From NCBI GenBank assembly GCA_003605175.1, contig QWDA01000001.1, forward strand, positions 496,001 through 560,000: a DNA stretch of 64,000 bases, read 5' to 3'. Source of the DNA: Paracoccaceae bacterium. Its GTDB lineage: Bacteria; Pseudomonadota; Alphaproteobacteria; Rhodobacterales; Rhodobacteraceae. The notes beneath the pieces are model-generated. The model was not told the origin of the DNA. It made no database searches and saw nothing but the letters and a program-made list of their open reading frames with translations. Positions 29,455 through 41,910 of the stretch are shown here, piece by piece. The stretch's first letter is position 1; every line of letters starts with the position of its first letter. The translations under genes and the position numbers were made by a program.

Positions 29455-30204
29455 TCAGAGCCGCAGTTCGGCCACGAAATCGTAGGCGTCGCCGCGATAG
29501 AGGGAGCGGGTGAGTTCGGCGACCCGGCCGCTTTCGAGGAACGAGATGCGTTCGATCCGGAGGCCGGCGGCCCCTTCGGCGACGCCGAGGAGATCGGCTT
29601 CGGCAGGGCCGAGATTGATCGCCGAGATCTTCTGGACGGCGCGGACCGGGCGGTGCCCGAGCCGTCCGAGCACCTCGTAGAGCGAGGTGGTCACCTCGAT
29701 CGGGTTGGGCAGGAGGTCGAGCGGCAGCGCGGCGCGTTCCAGCGCCATCGGGCGGCCGCCGGCCTCGCGCAGGCGGTAGACTCGGGCGACCTGCGCGCCG
29801 TCGGGCAGGTCGAGGGCGTCGGTCTCGTCCTGCGCCGCCATGAAGACCCCGCGCTCGAGCCAGCGCGAGGCGGTCTCGAGGCCGCGCCGCGCCATGTCCT
29901 CGGTGAAGGAGGTGAGCCGCGACAGCGACTGCTCCATGCGGAGGACGGGTTCGCGGATGAAGGAGCCGGAGCCCTGGCGTTGCTCGATCAGCCCTTCGCG
30001 CACGAGTTCGTGGATCGCCTTGCGGACGGTGACGCGGGAGAGATCGGTGATCTCGGCGAGCTCGCGCTCGGGCGGGAGCGAGGAGTTCGGCGGCAGGATG
30101 CCCGTCTCGATACCCTCTTCCAGGCGTCGGCGGAGCTGCACGTAGCGCGGCCCGCCGCTGTCCCGGAGCCAGGCATCGGGGCGGAGGAACTCAACGGCGC
30201 TCAT
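29455..30204 (-). CDS. GntR/HutC-family transcriptional regulator of the amino-sugar operon
   Basis: The 249-residue protein has an N-terminal winged helix (YVQLRRRLEEGIETGILPPNSSLPPERELAEITDLSRVTVRKAIHELVREGLIEQRQGSGSFI, residues ~22-85) and a C-terminal UTRA ligand domain (residues ~100-240) with the RLREAGGRPMALERAALP signature. Members near nag genes (NagR, NagQ, DasR, YvoA) are repressors released by GlcN-6-P or GlcNAc-6-P. Its start lies inside the end of the kinase gene (14-base overlap), so it is autoregulated if the operon promoter upstream of 31078 is its target. Confidence 0.9.
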   Translation of the reverse strand: MSAVEFLRPDAWLRDSGGPRYVQLRRRLEEGIETGILPPNSSLPPERELAEITDLSRVTVRKAIHELVREGLIEQRQGSGSFIREPVLRMEQSLSRLTSFTEDMARRGLETASRWLERGVFMAAQDETDALDLPDGAQVARVYRLREAGGRPMALERAALPLDLLPNPIEVTTSLYEVLGRLGHRPVRAVQKISAINLGPAEADLLGVAEGAAGLRIERISFLESGRVAELTRSLYRGDAYDFVAELRL

Positions 30205-31078
30205 CGTGGGGCTCCTGGGCCAGGTCCCGGGCCAGCGACAGGGCCCCGTCGAGCGGCGCGCCCCGGGCGGGCGCGAGGCAGGCGCGCATGTCGTCGGGCA
30301 GATAGGGGGCGTAGTGGGGGCCGATCCCGCCGGTCAGGCAGAGGGTCCGGCCGGGCTGCCATCCGATTTGGCGGAGCCCGCGCAGGATCTCGTCCGCGCC
30401 GAGGCGGAGAATCTCTCGGGCCAGGGCGTCGCCACCCTGGGCGAATTCGGTGACGAGGGGCGCGATGGCGCCGAAATCGGTGGGCCGGGCGGTGCCGGCG
30501 AAGCGGACGATGCCGGCGGGGCCCTCGAAATCGGAGAGGAGCCGGGCGCTGAACGGCGAAGGGGCAATGCGCCCGTCGGTGGTTTCGAGCGTCATGCGCA
30601 GCGCGGTGCGGCCGATCCATTGCGCCGAGGCCTCGTCGCCGAGGACCGGGCCCCAGCCGCCGGAGAAGCGCATGTCGCCGCCGATCTGTGCGGCGTAGAA
30701 GGAGCCGGTGCCGCAATGGGCGATCGCGCCTTCCCGCTGCCCGAGCGCGCCGCGCAGCGCGGCCGGGCGGTCGTCCTCGATCCGCAGGCGGGCGAGCGGC
30801 AGCGCGGCACGCAGCCTTTCGGCGATGGCCGGGCCGGTTACGCCCGCGAGGCCGACAAAGGCCGGGAGCGCGGTGAGCCGGTCCAGCGGCCAGGCGAGGC
30901 GTTCGGCAAGCCGGTCGAGCCCTTCGAGGATTTGCCGGACCGAGCCGTCGAAATCGGTCGAGACATTCGCCGAGCCGGTTTCGATGGCGGTGATCGCATC
31001 GCCCGCGCCGAGGGCGACCCGGCAGCGCGTACCGCCGCCGTCGATGGCGAGGACCGGAGTGGGCGATGGCTCGATCAT
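30191..31078 (-). CDS. N-acetylglucosamine kinase-type BadF/BadG family ATPase
   Basis: The 295-residue protein has the sugar-kinase/actin-fold phosphate 1 motif LAIDGGGTRCRVAL, GLAGVTGPAIAERL, the phosphate 2 region AHCGTGSFYAAQ and the LTGGIGP adenosine motif. The BadF/BadG/BcrA/BcrD family includes GlcNAc kinases, and its position as first gene of an operon with nagA and NagB-II makes GlcNAc (perhaps GlcN) the likely substrate. No transporter gene accompanies the operon, implying uptake of free sugar by a system elsewhere. Confidence 0.87.
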   Translation of the reverse strand: MIEPSPTPVLAIDGGGTRCRVALGAGDAITAIETGSANVSTDFDGSVRQILEGLDRLAERLAWPLDRLTALPAFVGLAGVTGPAIAERLRAALPLARLRIEDDRPAALRGALGQREGAIAHCGTGSFYAAQIGGDMRFSGGWGPVLGDEASAQWIGRTALRMTLETTDGRIAPSPFSARLLSDFEGPAGIVRFAGTARPTDFGAIAPLVTEFAQGGDALAREILRLGADEILRGLRQIGWQPGRTLCLTGGIGPHYAPYLPDDMRACLAPARGAPLDGALSLARDLAQEPHDERR

Positions 31079-31081
31079 GGA

Positions 31082-31175
31082 GATACCATTATGATACCCT
31101 TTGGCGGTTCAAAAGCGAAAGTTTCGCGGGGGCGCGCCGGGTCTTTGGGTGAAAGGTATTGGAAAGGTATCGCAC
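31082..31175. promoter_or_regulatory. Candidate operator region of the nag operon: two pairs of GGTAT half-sites
   Basis: Directly upstream of the kinase start, GATACC occurs at 31082-31087 and 31093-31098 (11-base spacing); 43 bases further, GGTAT occurs at 31155-31159 and 31166-31170, again with 11-base spacing, in the inverted sense. Spacing of one helical turn and location fit a regulator site; the GntR product of the operon is the natural candidate. The rest of 31079-31358 shows no gene or RNA that I can recognise. Confidence 0.45.
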
Positions 31176-31358
31176 TTGAGGCCGCGGGAGAATTCGCATG
31201 GCGGCAAGACGAACGTCATTGCGCGCGCCCTCGGGTTGCATGCCGACGCGGAAGGGCGGCCGCTTCGCCTCCGGTTCAGGCCGGAGCGGGTTTCCCACTT
31301 CGACGGGAGCGGGGTTCGCCTGCGCTGACCGGCGGAAGCGCGGCGCGTCGAGCGGCCG

Positions 31359-34730
<3,372 letters not shown>

Positions 34731-36068
34731 GGGGCCCCTCTTTACGGTCGCCGCGCGAGCCGTGTCCGCGCGCAAATTGGCGGCGTTATAGCTGGGCGGG
34801 GTCGGAGCGCAAGGGCCGGTCTGCGCCGGGGCGGACCGCAGGATCAACGCGAGGAGGAGGGCGGCATAGCCTGCCATGGCGAGGGTGCCGAGGAGCGGCG
34901 ACCAGGCGCGGTAAGGGAGTACCGGCAGATCGCTCACCACATAGGCCGGCGTGGTGGGAAAGAGCAGGAGAAGCGCGAGGAGCAGGAAGCGCGCGGGGCC
35001 GAGGCGCGGCAGGAGCGCGGGCAGGAAGGCGAGGGCGGCGAGGTAGTGGTAGCCCCAGGTGAGCGGGCTCACGAGGGCGATGGCTGTGATCGCGAGGGGC
35101 CAGAGGAGCGGGTCGCGGGTTCTCCGGGCTAGGCGGGCGAGGCCGATGAGGGTGGCGAGGAGGAGGGCGGCGTCGGCCAGTTTCCAGAGCGCGGGCTTGG
35201 CGAGGACCATGCCGCCGGTGGAGGGAACGCCGCCGGTGGTGGCGTAGTAGCTGGTCTGCAGGGTTTCGCCGAAGAGATACTTTGCCGCGATGGCGTCGAG
35301 ATTGGTGGTGAAGGGGGTGAGGAGCACCGAGCCCGAGATGCTGCCGAGCTGGGCGAGGAAGGCCTGGTGGAGCGGCCAGCCGGCCACGGCGAGGGAGAGG
35401 AGCCCGAGCGCGGCGCCGGCAAGCGCGAAGGCGGCGAGGGGGCGGCGCTCGCCCCTTGCGAGCCAGAGGAGCGCGAAGAGCGCGGGGTAGAGCTTGATCG
35501 CGGCGGCCAGCGCCAGGGCGGCGCCGGCGGCGCGGGGGGCGCCGTTCGTGGCGCGCTCGGCCGAGAGAACGGTGAGGAAGGCGACGAGGATCTGCGGCTG
35601 GTTCTGCTCCAGCGCGACGAGGGCCATGGCGGTGAAGAAGAAGAGGCCGAGGCCGAGACCCACATGGGCGGCCTCGGGGAGCGCGCCGCGGACCGTGCGG
35701 GCGGCGAGCCAGAGGGTGAGGCCGAGAAGCGCGGGGTTCAGGAGGTTCGCGAAGTTGACGACGCTTTCGTAGCTTGTGAGCCCGGTAAGCCCGGAGGCGG
35801 CCCAGGCCCAGAGCGGTGGGTAGAGGAACGGGTAGATCGCGCCCTTGTGGCCCTGCGCGGCGAGCTCGGTCACCCAGCTTTCGGGCGGGAGCATCGCGAA
35901 GACCGGGCCGGGGGCGGGGTAGACCTGGCCGAACGCGCCCTTCGCGAAGCTCTCCCCGGCCATCCAGGTGGCCAGGAGGTCGGGCGAGGCCTGCCCGGCA
36001 TGGCGCAGGGCGGAGACGACCGTGGCAAGCGCGATCAGGATCAGGACGTAGGCGGTCTGGCGCGCCAT
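34731..36068 (-). CDS. GT87-type (DUF2029) polytopic glycosyltransferase, in frame with carB
   Basis: From ATG at 36068 the frame encodes a polytopic membrane protein with about 9-10 helices: an N-terminal TM followed by an extracytoplasmic loop ([20 protein letters not shown]), then [56 protein letters not shown] and [22 protein letters not shown]. The FxYPP, EQNQ and KxYP motifs are typical of GT87/DUF2029 polyprenyl-phosphate-dependent mannosyl/glycosyltransferases. After the last helix the frame runs about 45 residues (...[18 protein letters not shown]...) with no stop codon straight into carB. So the product is either a large fusion or ends by an undetected frameshift. Confidence 0.8.
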
Positions 36069-36245
36069 CGGGCCCCCGGGGCGGTCTGGTCGGGATTGGT
36101 TCCGAACGGGAAACGCACTATCGGCCGATTGGGGCGGCAATGTGGAGCCATTCGGACGCGGCCGGGGCGTGGCCCTGCGCCTTGACTTCCGGGCCCGGCC
36201 CGTATGTATCGGCGCCGACCAGTAGATGCCGTCCGGGGACAGCCC

Positions 36246-38021
36246 ATGCACGCCTATCGCAGCCATACCTGCGCCGATCTGAATGCCGCCCATGTGGGGG
36301 AAACCGTCCGTCTTTCGGGCTGGGTCCACCGGGTGCGCGACCATGGCGGGGTGCTGTTCATCGACCTGCGCGACCATTACGGGATCACCCAGGTCTTGGC
36401 GGACTCCGACAGCCCGGTCTTTTCCGAGGTCGAGAAGGTTCGCTCGGAATGGTGCGTGCGGATCGATGGGGTGGTGAAGGCGCGGGCGGCCGATCTGGTG
36501 AACCCGAAGCTCGCGACCGGCGAGATCGAGGTCTATATCCGCGATCTGGAGGTGCTGGGGGCGGCCGACGAGCTGCCGCTCACGGTGTTCGGGGATCAGG
36601 ACTATCCCGAGGAGACGCGGCTGCGCTACCGCTTCCTCGACCTGCGGCGGCAGGGGCTCCATGACAACATCATGCTGCGGAGCCAGGTCATCCGCGACCT
36701 GCGCCAGCGGATGTGGGACACCGGCTTCACCGAGTTTCAGACGCCGATCATCACCGCATCGTCGCCCGAGGGCGCGCGCGACTTCCTGGTGCCGTCGCGG
36801 CTGCATCCCGGCAAGTTCTACGCGCTGCCGCAGGCGCCACAGCAGTTCAAGCAGCTCATCATGGTGGCGGGCTTCGACCGCTATTTCCAGATCGCGCCCT
36901 GCTTCCGCGACGAGGACCCGCGCGCGGACCGGTCGCCGACGGATTTCTACCAGCTCGACCTGGAGATGAGCTTCGTCTCGCAGGACGACGTGTTTGCCGC
37001 CGTCGAGCCGGTGCTGAAGGGGGCCTTCGAGGCGTTCGGTGGCGGGCGCCGGGTGGATGCTGAGTGGCCGCGGATCTCCTATGCCGAGGCGGCGCTGAAA
37101 TACGGGACCGACAAGCCGGACCTTCGGAACCCGATCGAGATGCAGGACGTCTCGGAGCATTTCCGCGGCTCGGGCTTCGCGATCTTCGCCAAGCTCCTGG
37201 AGCAGGAGGGGACCGAGATCCGCGCGATCCCGGCGCCCACCGGCGGCTCGCGCAAGTTCTGCGACCGGATGAACGCCTATGCCCAGAAGGAAGGGCTGCC
37301 GGGGATGGGGTATATCTTCTGGCGGGAGGCCGAGGGTGGCATGGAGGCCGCCGGGCCGCTTGCCAAGAATATCGGCCCGGAGCGGACCGAGGCGATCCGG
37401 CAGCAGCTCGGGCTCGGCGTCGGCGACGCGGCGTTCTTCCTGGGCGGGAAGCCGGCGCAGTTCGAGGCGGTGGCGGGGCGGGCGCGCACCGTGATCGGCG
37501 AGGAGCTGGGGCTGACCGACAAGGACCGCTTTGCCTTTGCCTGGATCGTCGATTTCCCGATGTACGAGAAGGACGCGGAATCGGGCAAGATCGACTTCTC
37601 GCACAACCCGTTCTCGATGCCGCAGGGGGGGCTGGAGGCGCTCGCGGGCGATCCGCTCGACGTGCTGGGCTACCAGTACGACCTCGCCTGCAACGGCTAC
37701 GAGCTGATCTCGGGCGCGATCCGGAACCATCGCCCCGAGATCATGTTCAAGGCCTTCGAACTCGCGGGCTATGGCGAGGACGAGGTGAAGAAGCGGTTCG
37801 GCGGCATGGTCAACGCCTTCCGCTACGGCGCCCCGCCGCACGGGGGCTGCGCGCTCGGGATCGACCGGATGGTGATGCTCCTGGCCGACGAGGCGAATAT
37901 CCGCGAGGTCATCATGTTCCCGATGAACCAGCGCGCCGAGGACCTGATGATGGGCGCGCCGTCCGAGCCCACGCCCGAGCAACTGATGGAGCTGGGGCTG
38001 AGGGTGCTGCCGAAGGAGTGA
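36246..38021 (+). CDS. aspS: Aspartyl-tRNA synthetase
   Basis: Class II synthetase charging tRNA-Asp. The 591-residue protein has the N-terminal anticodon-binding OB fold ([30 protein letters not shown]), motif 1 around [17 protein letters not shown], motif 2 [30 protein letters not shown], the bacterial GAD insertion domain, and motif 3 [18 protein letters not shown]. The ATG at 36246 gives the usual start ([13 protein letters not shown]). Whether it also charges tRNA-Asn cannot be told by eye. It is divergent from the glycosyltransferase gene. Confidence 0.97.
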   Translation: MHAYRSHTCADLNAAHVGETVRLSGWVHRVRDHGGVLFIDLRDHYGITQVLADSDSPVFSEVEKVRSEWCVRIDGVVKARAADLVNPKLATGEIEVYIRDLEVLGAADELPLTVFGDQDYPEETRLRYRFLDLRRQGLHDNIMLRSQVIRDLRQRMWDTGFTEFQTPIITASSPEGARDFLVPSRLHPGKFYALPQAPQQFKQLIMVAGFDRYFQIAPCFRDEDPRADRSPTDFYQLDLEMSFVSQDDVFAAVEPVLKGAFEAFGGGRRVDAEWPRISYAEAALKYGTDKPDLRNPIEMQDVSEHFRGSGFAIFAKLLEQEGTEIRAIPAPTGGSRKFCDRMNAYAQKEGLPGMGYIFWREAEGGMEAAGPLAKNIGPERTEAIRQQLGLGVGDAAFFLGGKPAQFEAVAGRARTVIGEELGLTDKDRFAFAWIVDFPMYEKDAESGKIDFSHNPFSMPQGGLEALAGDPLDVLGYQYDLACNGYELISGAIRNHRPEIMFKAFELAGYGEDEVKKRFGGMVNAFRYGAPPHGGCALGIDRMVMLLADEANIREVIMFPMNQRAEDLMMGAPSEPTPEQLMELGLRVLPKE

Positions 38022-38027
38022 CGCCCG

Positions 38028-38355
38028 TGCAGCCCGCGCTCTACGAGGCTTCGGTGCCGGTCTTCCTGCACTACCTCGCGCGGGTGGAGGGGCTTTTCTC
38101 GGCGGCCTTGCGCGGGAACGGCTGGATGCGCTGGAACCGGCGGCGCTCGACGGCGCCGGGACCCGCGAGATTTCCCATTGCGCCGGTTTCGCGGATCTGA
38201 GCCAGAGCGGGGCCGAATACCTGCGGCTCTTCGCGATGCCGAATTTCCTGTTCCACCTCTCGATGGGTTTCGCGGTGCTGCGCGCGGGCGGGCTGGAGAT
38301 CGGCAAGGGCGATTTCGACGGGCTGCACGAATACCCGCGCGGGTTCCGGTTCTGA
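38028..38355 (+). pseudogene. DUF1993 gene remnant with internal deletion and frameshift
   Basis: GTG at 38028 opens [26 protein letters not shown], matching the start of DUF1993 proteins (xLYxASVPVFxRxLxxLxxLLxxA). After about 28 codons the similarity resumes in a different frame as [17 protein letters not shown]...[38 protein letters not shown], the family C-terminus, ending with TGA at 38353-38355. The middle ~60 residues are missing and the two halves are out of frame, so this is a broken gene. It begins six bases after aspS. Confidence 0.78.
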
Positions 38356-38476
38356 GGCTCCGCGCGGCGCGGCTTCTCGCGCGCGGGCCCTCGTGATACG
38401 CTCAACCTATTGGTGAAACGCATTTCTGCCGTTCCGACGGGCATTCGACCTCACGCGGCGCGGCGAGGAGGTATTG

Positions 38477-39583
38477 ATGGATTTCGGCATTCTGGTCGAC
38501 GTCGCGATCGGCGTCTGCGCGGTTCTGATCCTGTTCTCGATCGCCGCGAGCGCGGTCAACGAGTTCATTGCCGATACGCTCATGCAACTCCGGGGCAAGG
38601 CGCTTGTGAAGGCAGTGGAAACGCTCCTGGAGCGCGAGCTGGAAATGGGCGGCGAAGGGAAGGTGAGTGCGGCGGAGCTCGTGGAGAATTTCTATCGGGA
38701 CCCGGATATCAGGGTGCTGATGAACGGCAAGCGCCGGCCCTCGGCGATCGAGGCGCGGCGCTATGCGCTGACGATGCTGAAGCTGCTTGCCGAGCGGGGG
38801 CCGCTGGCCGGGGCGCTGACCCAGCGGATCGAGGCGGCGCGGAAGGAGGCGGTGCATTCGGTGCAGGCCACCTTCCGGGCGCTCGGCCGCGAGGAGGAGG
38901 GCAGCCTGATCGCCGCGAAGCTGGGGGTCGGTGCGGAGATCCTGAAGCGGATCCCGACCGAGAGCGTGAAGACGCTCGACGCGATGGTGACGCGGCTGGA
39001 GGCGGAGTTCGACGAGGTGATGGACCGGGCATCGGGCTGGTATCTGCGGCGGACCAAGCTGAACCTTCTCGCCATCGGCCTCGTGCTGGCGGTTGGGTCG
39101 AATATCGACATCCTGAGCTATGCCGACCGGATGATCACCGCCGATGACGTGTCGGGGAAGATCGAGATGATCTCCAGGCTGGTCGATTCGGAAGAGCTGG
39201 CGACGCGCGTCAAGGACAGCGTCCTGACGGGCAATCGCGACACCGAGCCTGGCGGCTCGCTGTTCGATCCCGAAAAGCTCGGCAAGGTCGAGAGCGAGGT
39301 GGCCTACGCCATCGTGCAGCTGGAGTCGTTCGACGTGAAGATCGGCTGGGATTGCCGACCGCACGAGGACGGGCCCTACAACGATCTCGTGCTCCCCGGA
39401 GGGTTCTATTGTTCCGAGGGGGACTCGCTGCCCGTTCCGAGCCCGAGCCAGGTCATCGGCTGGGTGCTGATCGCCCTCGGCGTCACCTTCGGGGCGCAGA
39501 TGTGGTTCGACCTTGTGCGGCGGCTGGTGCGGCTCCGGACGGCGGGGATCACCGGCGGGGTGGCGTCGCGGCCGGAGGGCTGA
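38477..39583 (+). CDS. Uncharacterised three-TM protein with large helical cytoplasmic/periplasmic domains
   Basis: The 368-residue protein has a near-perfect GAGGAGGT ribosome-binding site at 38465-38472 and ATG at 38477 (TTG one codon earlier). TM1 (about residues 5-27) ends in IAASAVNEFIADTLMQLRGKAL, followed by a long helical region, WYLRRTKLNLLAIGLVLAVGSNIDIL (TM2, ~195-215), a soluble domain with two cysteines (WDCRP, FYCSEG), and GWVLIALGVTFGAQMWFDLVRRLVRLRTAG (TM3). I recall a broad bacterial family with the same 'S-A-x-NE-x-I-A...RxK' start and 'GWxLxALxxxxGAxxWFDLLxxLxxLRxAG' end; its function is unknown to me. Confidence 0.72.
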   Translation: MDFGILVDVAIGVCAVLILFSIAASAVNEFIADTLMQLRGKALVKAVETLLERELEMGGEGKVSAAELVENFYRDPDIRVLMNGKRRPSAIEARRYALTMLKLLAERGPLAGALTQRIEAARKEAVHSVQATFRALGREEEGSLIAAKLGVGAEILKRIPTESVKTLDAMVTRLEAEFDEVMDRASGWYLRRTKLNLLAIGLVLAVGSNIDILSYADRMITADDVSGKIEMISRLVDSEELATRVKDSVLTGNRDTEPGGSLFDPEKLGKVESEVAYAIVQLESFDVKIGWDCRPHEDGPYNDLVLPGGFYCSEGDSLPVPSPSQVIGWVLIALGVTFGAQMWFDLVRRLVRLRTAGITGGVASRPEG

Positions 39584-39645
39584 GCGCGCTTGCGGCGGTA
39601 GCGGTTTCGCGGCAGGGAAGGGCTGTCGGTTGAGGAGGTCCCGGA

Positions 39646-40347
39646 ATGCCCGAATTCGGTCCTGTCGTTGAAGGCTGGTCCCCGCCGCCGCGCCCGGAGC
39701 GGGTCGCGATGGCGGGGCGCTATGTGCGGCTCGAGCCCCTGGGGGCAGACCATGTGGCGGAGCTGCACGCGGCCAATGCGGCGGCGGATGCGATCTGGGA
39801 TTACCTGCCCTACGGGCGGTTCGGGTCGGAGGCGGCTTATGGCGCCTGGGTGGCCAGTGTGGCGGGGGGCGACGATCCGCTGTTCTTCGCGCTGCGCGAT
39901 CTGGAGAGCGGGCGGGCTGCCGGGGTGGCGAGCTATCTCAGGATCGCGCCCGAGGCCGGGTCGATCGAGGTGGGGCATATCAACCTCGCGCCCGCCATGC
40001 AGCGGACCCGAGCGGCGACCGAGGCGATGGTCTTGATGATGCGCTGGGCCTTCGAGGCGGGCTATCGGCGCTACGAGTGGAAATGCGATGCGCTGAACCG
40101 GCCCTCGCGGCGGGCGGCGGCGCGGCTGGGGCTGAGCTACGAGGGCGTGTTCCGGCAGGCGGCGGTGGTGAAGGGGCGGAACCGCGACACCGCCTGGTAC
40201 GCGGCGACCGACGCGGAATGGCCGGCGCTCAGGGCGGCGTTCGAGACCTGGCTCGACCCGGCGAATTTCGACGCGGCGGGGCAGCAGCGGCAGAGCCTTT
40301 CGGCGCTGACCGCGCCGGTGCTGGTGGCGCGGGACCCGGGGGCATAG
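39646..40347 (+). CDS. GNAT family N-acetyltransferase (RimJ/RimL-like)
   Basis: The 233-residue protein begins with an N-terminal extension, then RYVRLEPLGADHVAELHAANA and the GNAT fold: GVASYLRIAPEAGSIEVGHINLAPAMQRTRAATEAMVLMMRWAF holds motif A with the acetyl-CoA-binding segment (QRTRAATEA), and YRRYEWKCDALNRPSRRAAARLGLSYEGVFRQ is the C-terminal motif of RimJ/RimL-type enzymes. These acetylate protein N-termini, amines or drugs; the substrate is not evident. It converges with the receiver-domain gene 25 bases away. Confidence 0.9.
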   Translation: MPEFGPVVEGWSPPPRPERVAMAGRYVRLEPLGADHVAELHAANAAADAIWDYLPYGRFGSEAAYGAWVASVAGGDDPLFFALRDLESGRAAGVASYLRIAPEAGSIEVGHINLAPAMQRTRAATEAMVLMMRWAFEAGYRRYEWKCDALNRPSRRAAARLGLSYEGVFRQAAVVKGRNRDTAWYAATDAEWPALRAAFETWLDPANFDAAGQQRQSLSALTAPVLVARDPGA

Positions 40348-40372
40348 GGTTCCGGCGACCGGAGGCGGTGTC

Positions 40373-41092
40373 TCAGACCACCGCGCGGTGGGCGAGCCGT
40401 TCGTCGACCAGCCCGGCGATGGTCTTCAGCGATTGCGCGGTTTCGGCACCGGTTTCGGCCCGGGTCGCGAGATCGCGCGCGGCGGCCTCCAAGGGCGCGT
40501 CGTTGGCGCTGCGGGCGACGCCGCCGATGAAGCGGGCGAGATAGTCGATCACCTTGAGGTCGGCCTTGCCGTTCAGGACGGCGGCGGCATGGGCGAGGTC
40601 GTCCTGGAAGGCGATGGCGTCGGGGGAGATCCGGTCGTCGGTGACGAGGCGGAGCCCCTTGGGGCGGCAATCGAAGGGCATGAGGTCGAGCACCATCTTC
40701 TGGAACTGGCCGAGGCTGGTGAACGGCTTCGACAGGAAGGTGTCGGCCCCGGCAGCGAGCGCCGCCTCCTTCAGCGTGTCCTCGCCCGAAGTGGCGAGCA
40801 TCAACGGGATCCGCGGCCGGGCGCCCGAGAGGTCGCGGATCAGGTCGAGCCCCGAGCCGTCGGGCAGGCCGAGATCGATCACCACGATCGAGGGCCGGTA
40901 GGTCGAGAGATGCCGTGCCGCGGTGCGCAGGCAGTCGGCGCGGCGGACCCGGGCGCCCGAGCGCAGGCACATCAGGCGGAGCGCCTCGGAGGCGAATCGG
41001 CTGTCTTCGATTACCAGGACGGTCTGGCCCAGGAGCGGGCGCTCGGCCGTTGGGGGGCGGTTCATGAGGATGTCTTCGATCTTTTCCGGCAT
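40373..41092 (-). CDS. Single-domain response regulator with helical C-terminal extension
   Basis: The 239-residue protein has a CheY-like receiver (residues ~22-135) with the acidic pair E29/D30, phospho-acceptor D73 in VVIDLGLPDGSG, T101/S102 in LATSGED and K122 in FLSKPF. The remaining ~100 residues are helical and carry no DNA-binding, GGDEF or HPt motif that I recognise, although the region could hold a novel output. ATG at 41092 or the internal Met10 could be the start. No histidine kinase is adjacent, so it is an orphan regulator. Confidence 0.85.
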   Translation of the reverse strand: MPEKIEDILMNRPPTAERPLLGQTVLVIEDSRFASEALRLMCLRSGARVRRADCLRTAARHLSTYRPSIVVIDLGLPDGSGLDLIRDLSGARPRIPLMLATSGEDTLKEAALAAGADTFLSKPFTSLGQFQKMVLDLMPFDCRPKGLRLVTDDRISPDAIAFQDDLAHAAAVLNGKADLKVIDYLARFIGGVARSANDAPLEAAARDLATRAETGAETAQSLKTIAGLVDERLAHRAVV

Positions 41093-41220
41093 CGGTCCCT
41101 CCAGGTACTGACCCGGAGAGGTAACGTCGAAACTGACTAAGGAGCGGTTAACCGTGCCGCGCGCTTGCCACCGGTAGCCCGGGCGCTCATAACCGTTTCG
41201 ACGGACCCGAGGAGGAGAGC

Positions 41221-41625
41221 ATGATCGGCCGACTGAACCATGTCGCCATCGCGGTGCCCGATCTCGAGGCCGCGGCGGCGCAGTACAGCGGCGCGCTGGG
41301 TGCCAAGGTGGGCGCGGTGCAGGACGAACCGGAGCACGGGGTTCGGGTGATCTTCATCGAGCTGCCGAACACCAAGATCGAGCTTCTGCACCCCCTGGGC
41401 GAGGGCTCGCCCATCGCCGGGTTTCTCGAGAAGAACCCCTCGGGCGGGATTCACCATATCTGCTACGAGGTCGACGACATCCTCGCCGCCCGCGACAGGC
41501 TGCAGGCGGAGGGCGCGCGGGTGCTGGGCTCGGGCGAGCCGAAGATCGGTGCCCATGGCAAGCCGGTGCTGTTCCTGCATCCGAAGGATTTCACCGGCAC
41601 GCTGATCGAGCTGGAACAGGCATGA
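41221..41625 (+). CDS. mce: Methylmalonyl-CoA epimerase
   Basis: Interconverts (2R)- and (2S)-methylmalonyl-CoA in propionate/ethylmalonyl-CoA metabolism. The 134-residue vicinal-oxygen-chelate protein has the metal ligands in LNHVAIAVPDLE, VRVIFIELPNTKIELLHPL, GGIHHICYEVDD and GTLIELEQ, in the order expected for the family. A GAGGAG ribosome-binding site precedes ATG. It overlaps the DUF1467 gene by four bases, a pairing common in alphaproteobacteria. Confidence 0.95.
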   Translation: MIGRLNHVAIAVPDLEAAAAQYSGALGAKVGAVQDEPEHGVRVIFIELPNTKIELLHPLGEGSPIAGFLEKNPSGGIHHICYEVDDILAARDRLQAEGARVLGSGEPKIGAHGKPVLFLHPKDFTGTLIELEQA

Positions 41626-41909
41626 ACGTCGTCTCCGGCATCGTCCTCTTTGCGGTGATCTGGTTCCTGGTGCTGTTCGTGGTGCTGCCGATCCGGCTGG
41701 AGACCCAGGGCGACCGGGGCGAGGTAGTGCCGGGCACCCATGAGGGCGCGCCGGCGGAGTTCGACCTCGGCAAGAAGGCGCGTCTGGTGACGGCGATCGC
41801 GGTCGTGGTCTGGGCGGTGATCGCGGGGGTGATCCTGTCGGGCTGGATCACGGTGGAGGATCTGGACTGGTTCGGGCGGATGGATCCGCAACCCGGGACC
41901 TCCGAGTAG
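41622..41909 (+). CDS. DUF1467 family small membrane protein
   Basis: The 95-residue protein has two TM helices (residues ~5-22 and ~55-77) flanking the conserved LPIRLETQGDRGEVVPGTHEGAPAEFDLGKKARLVT loop that defines DUF1467. The function is not known; the family is almost confined to alphaproteobacteria and regularly follows mce. It is translationally coupled to mce by ATGA. Confidence 0.92.
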   Translation: MNVVSGIVLFAVIWFLVLFVVLPIRLETQGDRGEVVPGTHEGAPAEFDLGKKARLVTAIAVVVWAVIAGVILSGWITVEDLDWFGRMDPQPGTSE

Positions 41910-41910
41910 C

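Noticed and set aside
34731-38444. The upstream extension of the carB frame beyond the glycosyltransferase start (to 38444)
   Set aside because: That part is antisense to aspS and has no protein-like features; only the portion from 36068 inward is credible.
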